The notes beneath the pieces were generated by a model. That model saw nothing but the letters and a program-made list of their open reading frames with translations. It searched no databases and was not told the origin of the DNA. Below, piece after piece: positions 1 through 7,367 of a stretch of 32,186 nucleotides of DNA (the first letter of the stretch is position 1; each line of letters begins with the position of its first letter). The stretch comes from Lachnospiraceae bacterium (GTDB taxonomy: Bacteria > Bacillota > Clostridia > Lachnospirales > Lachnospiraceae), in assembly GCA_009777715.1 (NCBI GenBank), contig WRLH01000032.1, positions 1 through 32,186 on the forward strand, given 5' to 3'. Made by a program: the position numbers and the translations under genes.

Positions 1-3000
1 CTTGGTTACGTTATCATCATTGTAATCATTGTAATAAAGAATCGCTGCCGGGTCGGCTGCCCTTGCAAAGACAAAGGCATCATATAGATAATCCGCGCCG
101 CTTTCGCCAGCCGCCCTGTTTGCGCCGTTCTCATATGAACGGTACCACATTGAGCTGGTGCGGAGGTTACTGCGCCAATCGCCGTTAAAGACTCCGCCGT
201 CATTAAATACTTCATTAGCGACGTCCCATGCCAGAAGATCTCCGGCAAACTCCCCGGCAATCGCATTAATAAACATTTCAAGGTTTGCTTTTGCTTGGGC
301 CCTTGTCAACGGATCACCGCCGGACGAATTAAGCCATGTCGGCGACTGCTGATGCCATACGAGCGTATGCCCGATGGCGTTAATGCTTTCACCATTTGCC
401 CAGTCAACCAACTCCCTTGATCTGGTAAAATTGGGCGGCACGGTTGGGCCAGTCATGCCATATGAATCCGGCTTCATGCTGTTCTCGGCTGTGACCGCAT
501 TATAATGGTGGACAAACATTGCTTTCGTGTCAGGGTCCATTGAAAATTGGTGGTTCGGGTCCATGATATTGCCAAACAGGAAGTAGCTTGCGTATGTCTG
601 ATAAAGTGACGGAAGGGTAAGATCCCATTCCGGCATTTCGCCCAGTTCCTGCGAAATCGTAATATCATCAATATACCAATAATCAGGATAATTATCATCT
701 GAAGAAGCATTAAGGCGGAAAGCAATACTGTCAAGCGGGGCGGTCAAGACCGGGGTCTTAAATGATATCTCGACCCATGTGTCAGTTGCAATATTCCCGG
801 CATTTGCGTCAGAGGGGAAAATGCTTGGGCCGCTGTTCGTATTATTAATGAATATCTGCGGGCCGCGAATCGTTTTCGCTCCTGCTGCCTGAGAAGGAAC
901 ATAGAAATTGGCAGTAATCGTATAGGACGCTCCCGCCGGAAGATTTAGCTCGGTATCACCCGGCCCGGCGTATGCGGAGACTTGCCCCACGCGGACCCAA
1001 TGCTGGTAGCTGCCCAGAGCCGCGGCTGTCCGCTCTACCTTTAAGGCAAAATCGTCATGTTGGCCGAATTGAGTATCAATACTAATTTCAACCGCATTGC
1101 CATTGGCCCTAAAGCGGTCTTCCCAGTCCGGCTCTGTCCCGTCAAAAGTAATCTCAATGTCAGCCATTGCCGATTCAAGCTTTTTGTGGAGCAGGACTAA
1201 CTTCTCTTCCGCTTGGATGCCAAGGCGGTCAATTGAAAACGTGATATTGCCGGGAACGCCAATCGTGCCATCTAACGGAACTTCCCAGACTTTGTTGTCG
1301 CTTCCGGCGACTACGACCGGGTCATCGATTGAAAGGCCAGGATTTCCTGAGCCGGGCACAAAGTCAATCTCGCTGACAGTAAGGGCCGTCACCGGATCGG
1401 TAAAAGTGAGGGTAATCTTCGTTGATGAAACCATCCCGGCCGTGCCATCAGCCGCGGCACTATAGTTGATGGATTTGCGCTCAACCAAGGTAATGTCATC
1501 GAAGTAGTAGTAGTTTTCCTGTTGAGGTGCATCGTCAAGGAACGATACTCCAACCAAAATATCAATCTCGCCAGCTAATGCGTTCATGGCTGGTAAAATA
1601 TTAAACTCTATTGCAGTCCAGGATTCTACTATATTGCCATTTCTCCTGCCCAGGCGGCGGTCTACGTTGTCAGAAGCTCCTATCCATTGATTGAATGCGT
1701 AACCTCTCGTATCGCCGATGAAGTCAATATCTTTGCCGTAAACTGCTGTGTCCGCTTTAACGCGGTAAGTAATCTTTTCGAAATCACCAAGCGTTTTCCC
1801 GGCCGGGATCGTGACTGGGATGACTACGCCAGCGTTATTGCCGTGGTTGGGCTGGAAGCGCAGGACTTGGTTCCCGGCATCGACATAAATATCTGCCAGT
1901 CCCGACCCGATATTCCTAAAAGGAGCAGCAATATCGCCAACGCTTAGGTCTTCAAAGTCAATGACGATGTCCCCGCTAGGAGCGCCGGACGGGTCGCAAA
2001 CATCACAACTGCCATCACAGTCAAGGGCAACAAGGACGGCCTTATTGAATGTGACGGTTTGGATGTCGGAGTATTCTGATGAGTTATTGTTGGTGGCAAA
2101 CTTGACTCTGCCATTCGCGCCGACGAAATTGGGCTGTCCGAGGGTCGGAAGCAAGCTTATCTCGGCACTTTCGCGGTCAATCCCATACCGGGGGCTGATG
2201 GCATTGATGGCAGGGCTTGCGACGCCATTGGCAAAAATCTCAAGCTGCAGCCGATTAGGAACAGATCCGGCTCCGCTGACCGGGTCTCCGGCAACAACAG
2301 TTGTGATATCATAACTGAATGTCTTGTAGTCCTGTAAGACTGTGCCGTTCGGGACGTTAAGCTGTAGGACCGTCGCCCAAGAGTTCCACGCGTTCCCCGG
2401 ATTCGGGTTGGTGATGGTCCTTTCGGCTAAGCCAGCCAGCAGGTCAACACAATCTACGTTGGGGTCATATTCATAACAGCATTTGCCCGGCTCCTCATTG
2501 GCAACGTCACAAGGGGAGCAAGTGCAAGGGTTACACAATCCGTTGCAACAAGCATCAAGCAGCCACAAGCCGATATTATCGACCCGGATTGCCTCTTTAT
2601 TGTTCATATAATCGCCAAGGACCAGAAGGAAAATCTCGCCGGTTAAATCAGCGGTGGTCGTGTTCGTTGTGATTGTCCCCTCTGTGTCCAGCCAAGCTGA
2701 AGTAACTTCCGGATAGTTGATATTACCTATAGTAAGTATCTGGTTAGCGGCATTAGGCGGGACAACTGCGCTAGCCGCCGCAAATACTTTGAAATTCTTT
2801 CCGTCTAATCTGGTTGCAGAATCTGATTTGAGGCTAACTGTAATCTTTGAATAATCAGATAGTTTCGTTGCTCCCAAATCAACCGGGATGACTGCTCCGG
2901 ATTCATTCTCTTTATCTGGGTCGATCCTTAAGACCTTGTTGCCGTCATCTTCAATGACTGTTGCGGTTGCCGGTCCGACTACTGCGAATGTATCACCAAC

Positions 3001-3453
3001 GCTTTTATCTTCAAAGGTGATTAAGATATCCGCAAGATCGCCCGACAATGGCATGAAGCCAATGCCGCCAAAAGCGGCGACGAAACCAACCCCATCTAAG
3101 GATAGGCAATCATCGCAAGGTTCTTCTTCCGTGCAATCAGGATCTTGGCATTCATCGTCTGAAAGATTGCCCGGCTCATCACCTAAACCATTGCCTAGGT
3201 CATCGTCCGAAACATTGGTTGGGTCATTAAGTAAATCGCCGTCCTGATTCAAGTCTTCTAAGCCATTTGATTCGGGGTCGCCCTCCGGCTCACCCTCATC
3301 ATCCCCATCAAGAATGATGATTTCCCCTTCCTGTGCATATGCACCAAGTACCCCCCCCCCTAGAAAACTAAGGGTTGGCGTGGAAAACAAAAACAACGCT
3401 AATAAAAGCGCAATCGTTCTCCTCAACATTGCTGTTTTTTTAGAGCTTCCCAT
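1..3453 (-). CDS. Secreted multidomain GH10 endo-1,4-beta-xylanase, C-terminus cut by the window edge
   Basis: The frame is open without a stop from ATG 3453 to position 1 (1151 codons). AAGGAGG lies 8 nt before the ATG. Residues 1-40 form a signal peptide (KK, RR, Leu-rich core, AYA cleavage site). A Gly/Asp/Glu-rich linker follows to about residue 100. Two homologous modules start near residues 141 and 500 (DILITFEDKSVGD and DIVIDFEDLSVGD), with Cys-rich linkers after the first. A CBM4_9/CBM22-like module covers about 765-930. The GH10 domain starts near 938, with GHTLVWHQQ, WDVANE (predicted acid/base E1081) and YYNDYND. The nucleophile Glu lies beyond the edge. The expected role is cleavage of plant xylan outside the cell. 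The GH10 call is firm; the identity of the first two modules is not known. Confidence 0.93.
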   Translation of the reverse strand, partial: MGSSKKTAMLRRTIALLLALFLFSTPTLSFLGGGVLGAYAQEGEIIILDGDDEGEPEGDPESNGLEDLNQDGDLLNDPTNVSDDDLGNGLGDEPGNLSDDECQDPDCTEEEPCDDCLSLDGVGFVAAFGGIGFMPLSGDLADILITFEDKSVGDTFAVVGPATATVIEDDGNKVLRIDPDKENESGAVIPVDLGATKLSDYSKITVSLKSDSATRLDGKNFKVFAAASAVVPPNAANQILTIGNINYPEVTSAWLDTEGTITTNTTTADLTGEIFLLVLGDYMNNKEAIRVDNIGLWLLDACCNGLCNPCTCSPCDVANEEPGKCCYEYDPNVDCVDLLAGLAERTITNPNPGNAWNSWATVLQLNVPNGTVLQDYKTFSYDITTVVAGDPVSGAGSVPNRLQLEIFANGVASPAINAISPRYGIDRESAEISLLPTLGQPNFVGANGRVKFATNNNSSEYSDIQTVTFNKAVLVALDCDGSCDVCDPSGAPSGDIVIDFEDLSVGDIAAPFRNIGSGLADIYVDAGNQVLRFQPNHGNNAGVVIPVTIPAGKTLGDFEKITYRVKADTAVYGKDIDFIGDTRGYAFNQWIGASDNVDRRLGRRNGNIVESWTAIEFNILPAMNALAGEIDILVGVSFLDDAPQQENYYYFDDITLVERKSINYSAAADGTAGMVSSTKITLTFTDPVTALTVSEIDFVPGSGNPGLSIDDPVVVAGSDNKVWEVPLDGTIGVPGNITFSIDRLGIQAEEKLVLLHKKLESAMADIEITFDGTEPDWEDRFRANGNAVEISIDTQFGQHDDFALKVERTAAALGSYQHWVRVGQVSAYAGPGDTELNLPAGASYTITANFYVPSQAAGAKTIRGPQIFINNTNSGPSIFPSDANAGNIATDTWVEISFKTPVLTAPLDSIAFRLNASSDDNYPDYWYIDDITISQELGEMPEWDLTLPSLYQTYASYFLFGNIMDPNHQFSMDPDTKAMFVHHYNAVTAENSMKPDSYGMTGPTVPPNFTRSRELVDWANGESINAIGHTLVWHQQSPTWLNSSGGDPLTRAQAKANLEMFINAIAGEFAGDLLAWDVANEVFNDGGVFNGDWRSNLRTSSMWYRSYENGANRAAGESGADYLYDAFVFARAADPAAILYYNDYNDDNVTK
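3351..3360 (-). repeat. G10 homopolymer inside the xylanase signal-peptide coding region
   Basis: Ten consecutive C on the + strand (G on the coding strand) encode Gly32-Gly34 and the first base of Val35. With ten bases the gene is in frame. One base more meets TGA after about a dozen codons, and one base less meets TAG after about thirty codons. This is a slippage-prone tract at the end of the signal peptide. Confidence 0.9.
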
Positions 3454-3518
3454 TAATGATACCTCCTTCATAATCGTTTATAAATTCAGCCTAAGATACA
3501 GTTCAGATATTTGTCCTA

Positions 3519-3547
3519 ATTGTACAGGAAAATGCTCCAAAAAGCAA
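3519..3547 (-). promoter_or_regulatory. Sigma-A type promoter of the xylanase gene
   Basis: On the minus strand TTGCTT (3547-3542), a 17-bp spacer and TACAAT (3524-3519) precede the xylanase start by about 65 bp. The -35 box touches the foot of the hairpin that follows the zinc-finger gene upstream. Confidence 0.6.
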
Positions 3548-3592
3548 TATTGCTATCCATATTGCGCAAAAATTCGCAATAAGATAGCAATA
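3541..3592 (-). terminator. Hairpin after the zinc-finger gene, probable terminator
   Basis: TATTGCTATC (3548-3557) pairs with GATAGCAATA (3583-3592). Inside it ATTGCG (3561-3566) pairs with CGCAAT (3575-3580). On the minus strand the stem is followed by TTGCTTTTT. It lies 22 bp past the zinc-finger stop codon and overlaps the xylanase -35 box, so it could also be an operator; the U-run is short. Confidence 0.5.
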
Positions 3593-3613
3593 ATTAGAAA
3601 TGAGGGTTGTGAG

Positions 3614-3850
3614 TCAGGCTACGGCTAGTACTTTGTATTCGGTTACGATTACTTCACTAGATAGTTCTTTGGCCTTATTCACAATTTCCTCTAAATTGGA
3701 AACAATATTATCGAGATAAAATTTTGCCCCACATTGGTCGCACTCAACACAAGGAACATTTTTTACTACGATAATACTATTGGCCAGCGTAACTACATGG
3801 GTCATTGTACTTTGCTTCTGGGTTTCGCATTTGCAATATAAGCAACGCAT
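3614..3850 (-). CDS. YgiT-type zinc finger protein (putative antitoxin)
   Basis: A 78-residue protein with two CxxC pairs (CLYC near the N-terminus; CDQC near residue 39) arranged as in the Zn-binding N-terminal domain of MqsA/YgiT antitoxins, followed by a helical tail (NLEEIVNKAKEL). It lacks the DNA-binding C-terminal domain of full-length MqsA. Its ATG overlaps the stop codon of the DUF4258 gene by one base (TAATG), so the two are translationally coupled. In the known family such short zinc-finger proteins are paired with DUF4258 or RelE-like partners. The antitoxin role is inferred from this pairing. Confidence 0.8.
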   Translation of the reverse strand: MRCLYCKCETQKQSTMTHVVTLANSIIVVKNVPCVECDQCGAKFYLDNIVSNLEEIVNKAKELSSEVIVTEYKVLAVA

Positions 3851-4173
3851 TACTTTATCTCCTTTCTGGTTTTTAGGTCATCTTCAAATCTAATCGCGTC
3901 TGGTTCATATGCCGTTATTACAAAAATATATTCTCTGTCACTGCCGATGACCACATGAATCACCCGCAAATTGATAGCGTGGCCATATATAAGACAGCTA
4001 GGATAGGGAAAGTCGTCAGGATAATTTTCTATTATCTTGCCTTCATAAATACAGGACATAACATCATTTTTAGTTAATCCTCTTTCCATCATACGTGTAA
4101 TAGCATGAGGTGTCCATATGATGTTATTTTTCTTACAGCATTCCCTTATTTTGTCTAATAACATTATCTTCAC
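3850..4173 (-). CDS. DUF4258 domain protein (putative toxin partner)
   Basis: A 107-residue protein with the DUF4258 pattern: a His-rich start (WTPHAITRMMERGLT), ENYPDDFPYPSCLIYG in the middle, and a C-terminal strand with VITAYEPD. DUF4258 is distantly related to RelE/ParE-type ribonuclease toxins; toxicity here is inference. The first in-frame start is GTG 4173, while ATG 4164 (MLLDKIREC) is equally plausible, and neither has a strong ribosome binding site. Only 23 bp separate it from the fakA stop, so it is probably read from the fakA transcript. It couples directly to the downstream zinc-finger gene. Confidence 0.75.
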   Translation of the reverse strand: MKIMLLDKIRECCKKNNIIWTPHAITRMMERGLTKNDVMSCIYEGKIIENYPDDFPYPSCLIYGHAINLRVIHVVIGSDREYIFVITAYEPDAIRFEDDLKTRKEIK

Positions 4174-4196
4174 TTTCGATTATTATATCCTGCTCC

Positions 4197-5831
4197 CTAC
4201 TCCACCGAGATAATATAGTAATAAATCGGCTGGCCGCCATACTGGAGCTCGATGTCGTGCTGGGCAAACTCTTTTTGGATGCTTTCCTTTAGGGCTTTTG
4301 CTTCCTCTTCTTTTATGTCCTCACCATAATAAATGCTGATTAATTCATTGTCAGCGTTCGCCATTGAAGCAACCATCTGATAAGCAACCTCTTTGACATC
4401 AGTGCCAACCGAGCTGATCCCGTCGTCATTTATGCCCATAAAATCACCCTGTTTGATGGCGATATCATCTATCATCGTGTCCCGCACCGCATAAGTGACC
4501 TGGCCCGTTTTGACGCTAGCTAGCTCTTCGCTCATATTGGCCGTGTTTTCTTCGATATCCAGGTCGGGGACAAAATTGATAATCGCCGTAATCCCTTGCG
4601 GGACTGTCGTGGTCGGAAGCACGATTACTTTTTTGTCCTTGGCTAAAGTTGCCGCTTGGTTGGCCGCCAGAATGATATTCTTGTTGTTCGGGAAAATGTA
4701 AATATTGTCGGCATTTACCTCATTAATCGCATTTAGCATATCTTCGGTGCTAGGATTCATCGTCTGCCCGCCCTCGATTAAATAATCAACGCCAAGGCTT
4801 TTAAAAATTTCATTGATTCCTGCTCCGGCCGAAACCGCGATAAAGCCAACGTCCTTGCGCGGCTGTTCGGCTTTTTTTGCTTCTTTAAATAATGTTTCTT
4901 GATGCTCAAGGCGCAGATTGTCAATTTTGATATCGGAAAGCGCCCCGTATTTTAGGGCCCTTTGAATCGCCAGGCCGGGGTCATTGGTATGGACATGGAC
5001 TTTGACCAAGTCGCCGTCGGCAACAACAACAATCGAATCGCCGATTGATTCAAGGAAAGCTTTTAAATCAAGCTCGTGCTTTATGTTAAAGTTCTTCGTC
5101 AGCATAATGATGAGCTCGGTGCAATATCCAAACTCTATCTCCATGTCGGCTTTGACATCAAGCTTTGGTTTTAGTCCGGACGGTTTCGCGCTGATTGTTA
5201 AATCAAGCTCTTTGCCAAGGAAAATGTCATAAGCTCCTTTTAAAATCTCCATCAGCCCTTGGCCGCCCGAATCAACCACCCCGGCTTGCTTTAAAACCGG
5301 AAGCAGGTCGGGCGTTTTAAGCAAAACTTCGTCCGAATGCTTAATCACTTCGCCAATGAAATAAGCCATGTCGCTAACCCCTTCATTCACGAGGGCCCGC
5401 CCTTTTTCCGCGCCGCCCCTTGCAACGGTTAGAATCGTGCCTTCTTTTGGCTTCATGACCGCTTTATAAGCTGTTTCAACCGCTTTTTCCATTGCGTCAG
5501 CCAAAATGGGGATTGTCACTTCTTCATAGTCACGGATGACATTTGTAAAACCCCTTAACAGCTGCGACAAGATTACTCCTGAATTGCCCCTTGCTCCCCT
5601 AAGAGAACCTGAGGATATTGCTTTACAGACTGATTTCATGTCGGCGTTTGCTAAGGCAGTTACTTCCCCGGCGGCTGACATAATCGTCAGCGTCATGTTC
5701 GTCCCGGTATCACCGTCCGGCACGGGAAAAACGTTTAGTTCATTTATCCATTCCTTGCTTACTTCAAGCTTTTTGGCCCCAGCAATAAACATCTTAGAAA
5801 GCAGGGCGGCATTAATTTTTGTGTTTGCCAC
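4197..5831 (-). CDS. fakA: Fatty acid kinase FakA / YloV family (DAK2 domain protein)
   Basis: A 544-residue protein, the usual length of YloV/FakA. The N-terminal DhaL-like nucleotide-binding domain carries NVFPVPDGDTGTNM near residue 30, whose Asp residues bind the Mg-ATP pair, with GSLRGARGNSGVILSQ and VDSGGQGL further on. The C-terminal half contains the DegV-like regions (VGFIAVSAGAGI, IFPNNKNI, LPTTTVPQGI). In the known system FakA phosphorylates fatty acids presented by a FakB protein, feeding exogenous fatty acids into phospholipid synthesis; no fakB is visible in this window. The start is GTG 5831, with AAGGAGG 8 nt upstream. It follows the Asp23/Gls24 gene by 13 bp, the conserved yloU-yloV order. 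Confidence 0.95.
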   Translation of the reverse strand: MANTKINAALLSKMFIAGAKKLEVSKEWINELNVFPVPDGDTGTNMTLTIMSAAGEVTALANADMKSVCKAISSGSLRGARGNSGVILSQLLRGFTNVIRDYEEVTIPILADAMEKAVETAYKAVMKPKEGTILTVARGGAEKGRALVNEGVSDMAYFIGEVIKHSDEVLLKTPDLLPVLKQAGVVDSGGQGLMEILKGAYDIFLGKELDLTISAKPSGLKPKLDVKADMEIEFGYCTELIIMLTKNFNIKHELDLKAFLESIGDSIVVVADGDLVKVHVHTNDPGLAIQRALKYGALSDIKIDNLRLEHQETLFKEAKKAEQPRKDVGFIAVSAGAGINEIFKSLGVDYLIEGGQTMNPSTEDMLNAINEVNADNIYIFPNNKNIILAANQAATLAKDKKVIVLPTTTVPQGITAIINFVPDLDIEENTANMSEELASVKTGQVTYAVRDTMIDDIAIKQGDFMGINDDGISSVGTDVKEVAYQMVASMANADNELISIYYGEDIKEEEAKALKESIQKEFAQHDIELQYGGQPIYYYIISVE

Positions 5832-5844
5832 TTAACTTTCCTCC

Positions 5845-6207
5845 TTAATCAATCACTCGAACACCTTCAACGAAGATGTTTATTTTTTCAACGTTAAGCC
5901 CGGTAAATTCTTCAACCCGGTATTTGACATTGCTGGCCAGATTCTCGGAAACCGTAAGAATGCTGACTCCATATGAAACAATGACATGGAAATCGAGGAT
6001 TAATTTATTATTATTATTGATTCTGACATGGATTCCCCGGGAAATGCTGTCCATTTTCAAAAGTTTTACAATGCCGTCTTTGACATTTATCCCCGCCATT
6101 CCGACGATGCCAAAACATTCATTTGCAACTGATCCGGCATACTGGGCGATTACTTCATTGTCGATTTGGATATTGCCCATATGTGTGTTCATCGAAGAAG
6201 CCTTCAT
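5845..6207 (-). CDS. Asp23/Gls24 family envelope stress response protein (YloU-like)
   Basis: A 120-residue Asp23/Gls24 domain protein. GNIQIDNEVIAQYAG at the N-terminus, ANECFGIVGMAG and the end VEKINIFVEGVRVID are typical of the family. There is no signal peptide or membrane segment, so it is cytosolic. ATG 6207 has AAAGGAGG just upstream; Met6 is a possible alternative start. It is first in an operon with fakA and divergent from rpmB, as in Bacillus and many Clostridia. The molecular role of YloU is poorly known; the link to fatty acid kinase is by conserved neighbourhood. Confidence 0.92.
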   Translation of the reverse strand: MKASSMNTHMGNIQIDNEVIAQYAGSVANECFGIVGMAGINVKDGIVKLLKMDSISRGIHVRINNNNKLILDFHVIVSYGVSILTVSENLASNVKYRVEEFTGLNVEKINIFVEGVRVID

Positions 6208-6243
6208 AATACCTCCTTTAAAATCATTCTGTTTTGCTTCCTT

Positions 6244-6272
6244 ATTATAACCGCAATATGGAGAAAATGAAA
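6244..6272 (-). promoter_or_regulatory. Promoter of the Asp23/Gls24-fakA operon
   Basis: On the minus strand TTTCAT (6272-6267), 17 bp and a perfect TATAAT (6249-6244) lie about 37 bp before the start codon. The -35 box is weak. Confidence 0.55.
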
Positions 6273-6305
6273 TAAGAAATTTTAAATTTTATAAAAATAT
6301 AATTT

Positions 6306-6611
6306 ATGGGATAATTCTATGGGGTAATTCTATGGGATAATTCTATGGGGTAATTCTATGGGGTAATTCTATGGGGTAATTCTATGGGGTAATTATAAGA
6401 ATAATTCTAAGAATTATTCTTTGATAATTTTGGGGATAGTTTTGGGGGGATATTTTGAAGATGATTTTGGAGGATAGTTTGGGAGATGGTTTTTGGAGAT
6501 GGTTTTTGGAGATGGTTTTTGGAGATGGTTTTTGGAGATGGTTTTTGGAGATGGTTTTTGGAGATGGTTTTTGGAAATAGTTTGGGGGATAGTTTAGGGG
6601 GATAGTTTAGT
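6306..6611. repeat. Tandem array with 13-bp period between the yloU-type gene and rpmB
   Basis: About 23 units of 13 bp fill the spacer. The first seven (6306-6396) are close to ATGGGGTAATTCT. The middle ones (6397-6481) are degenerate, such as GATAATTTTGGGG. Seven near-identical units of GGAGATGGTTTTT run from 6482 to 6572, and three degenerate units end the array. The + strand is strongly G/T-rich, alternating G-runs and T-runs. It ends about 35 bp before the rpmB promoter and starts about 35 bp behind the opposing promoter. No coding potential is apparent. Confidence 0.88.
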
Positions 6612-6646
6612 GGGAAAAATTTTTTTCATGAAAATAAAATTTTTGC

Positions 6647-6675
6647 TTGCATTCTAATTTGGTTTCTGCTATCAT
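6647..6675 (+). promoter_or_regulatory. Promoter of rpmB
   Basis: TTGCAT (6647-6652), a 17-bp spacer and TATCAT (6670-6675). The start codon is at 6719 with GGAGG at 6705-6709. Confidence 0.6.
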
Positions 6676-6718
6676 ATTACTGTTGTGTTTTTATTACTAC
6701 TTACGGAGGTTAATTATT

Positions 6719-6904
6719 ATGGCTAAATGTGATATCTGTGGCAAGGGCGCTCATTTCGGGAATAACGTCAGCCATTCAAATATTAAGACAAAGAGGATTT
6801 GGAAGTCCAATGTCAAAAGGGTTAAATGCCTTGTTAAGGGTGCTTCCAAAAGAAAGCACGTTTGCACGTCCTGTCTTAGGTCGGGCCTTGTTGAGCGGGC
6901 TTAG
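6719..6904 (+). CDS. rpmB: 50S ribosomal protein L28 (bL28)
   Basis: A 61-residue protein, the normal length for Firmicute bL28. It starts with MAKCDICGKGAHFGNNVSHS and has the basic RIWKSNVKRVK stretch. It is the zinc-ribbon (C+) form: a CDIC pair at the N-terminus and a CTSC pair near the C-terminus would bind one Zn. ATG 6719 is chosen because GGAGG lies 9 nt before it and the family starts there; the frame is open further upstream. The gene is monocistronic, with a promoter before it and a strong terminator after it. Confidence 0.97.
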   Translation: MAKCDICGKGAHFGNNVSHSNIKTKRIWKSNVKRVKCLVKGASKRKHVCTSCLRSGLVERA

Positions 6905-6940
6905 TTGTTCGTTTTGATATAATCGCTTGTGATTCTTTTA

Positions 6941-6970
6941 AGGGACTGCCGCTTGGCAGTCCCTTTTTTT
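6941..6970 (+). terminator. Rho-independent terminator of rpmB
   Basis: AGGGACTGCC (6941-6950), loop GCTT and GGCAGTCCC (6955-6963) are followed by seven T. It is a 9- to 10-bp perfect GC-rich stem 37 bp after the rpmB stop. Confidence 0.95.
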
Positions 6971-7130
6971 ATCGCGGTTACGAAAGTGTTTATCGCGGTA
7001 CGAAAGTGTTTTTCGCGGTACGAAAGTGTTTTTCGCGGTACGAAAGTGTTTTTCGCGGTACGAAAGTGTTTTTCGCGGTACGAAAGTGTTTTTCGCGGTA
7101 CGAAAGTGTTTTTCGCGGTACGAGAGTTTC
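6971..7130. repeat. 20-bp tandem repeat, eight units
   Basis: Eight head-to-tail 20-bp units close to TTTCGCGGTACGAAAGTGTT begin immediately after the rpmB terminator. Units 3-7 are identical, while the first two and the last are variants. The unit resembles the CGCGG and CGAGAG ends of the palindromic element that follows at 7132, so it may derive from its tip. No spacers differ between units, so it is not a CRISPR array. The open frames through it are by-products of the repeat. Confidence 0.93.
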
Positions 7131-7131
7131 T

Positions 7132-7277
7132 CCGCGTTTACGAGAGCTGCCGATTCAACGCCCGACCCGCTTTCGCTCCGAGAGAAGCGTTGCGTTACAT
7201 AAATTCGCAAAATACGCGAATTAAGTAACGACGCTTCTCAAGGGTCGTTCTTTTGAATCGCACTCTCGTTTTCGCGG
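7132..7277 (+). repeat. Dispersed palindromic element, copy A
   Basis: The core runs GAGAG (7142-7146) to CTCTC (7263-7267), 126 bp, inside CCGCG/CGCGG arms. Outer helices pair CGATTCA with TGAATCG, while the CCGAC/GTCGG pair is weak in this copy. The inner stem pairs GAGAAGCGT+CGTTAC with GTAACG+ACGCTTCTC, with a 2-nt bulge (TG), and is capped by ATTCGC/GCGAAT. It has the same layout and length as copies at 19501 and 19906 but a different inner stem sequence. Confidence 0.85.
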
Positions 7278-7342
7278 TTATAGTAAAATAATTAGGATTG
7301 GCTTGCTCTTAAGCGGTTTACAGTAGAATAATTAGAATTGGC
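7274..7342. repeat. Two-copy direct repeat, 39-bp period
   Basis: Two near-identical units of about 30 bp (7274-7302 and 7313-7342) share GCGGTT, then AGTARAATAATTAGRATTGGC. A third partial GCGGTTT starts at 7354. The first unit overlaps the right tip of the palindromic element. Nothing coding is visible. Confidence 0.75.
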
Positions 7343-7367
7343 AATTCTCGAACGCGGTTTGCTTCAT

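Noticed and set aside
6647-6718. Longer N-terminus for L28
   Set aside because: The extension overlaps the promoter; the family starts at MAKCDICGK with a GGAGG site at the right distance.
6971-7130. CRISPR array
   Set aside because: Head-to-tail identical units with no variable spacers and no cas genes nearby.
6929-7228. Repetitive open frames on both strands over the 20-bp array
   Set aside because: A 20-bp repeat without stops is open in several frames by arithmetic; there is no start site or conserved protein pattern.
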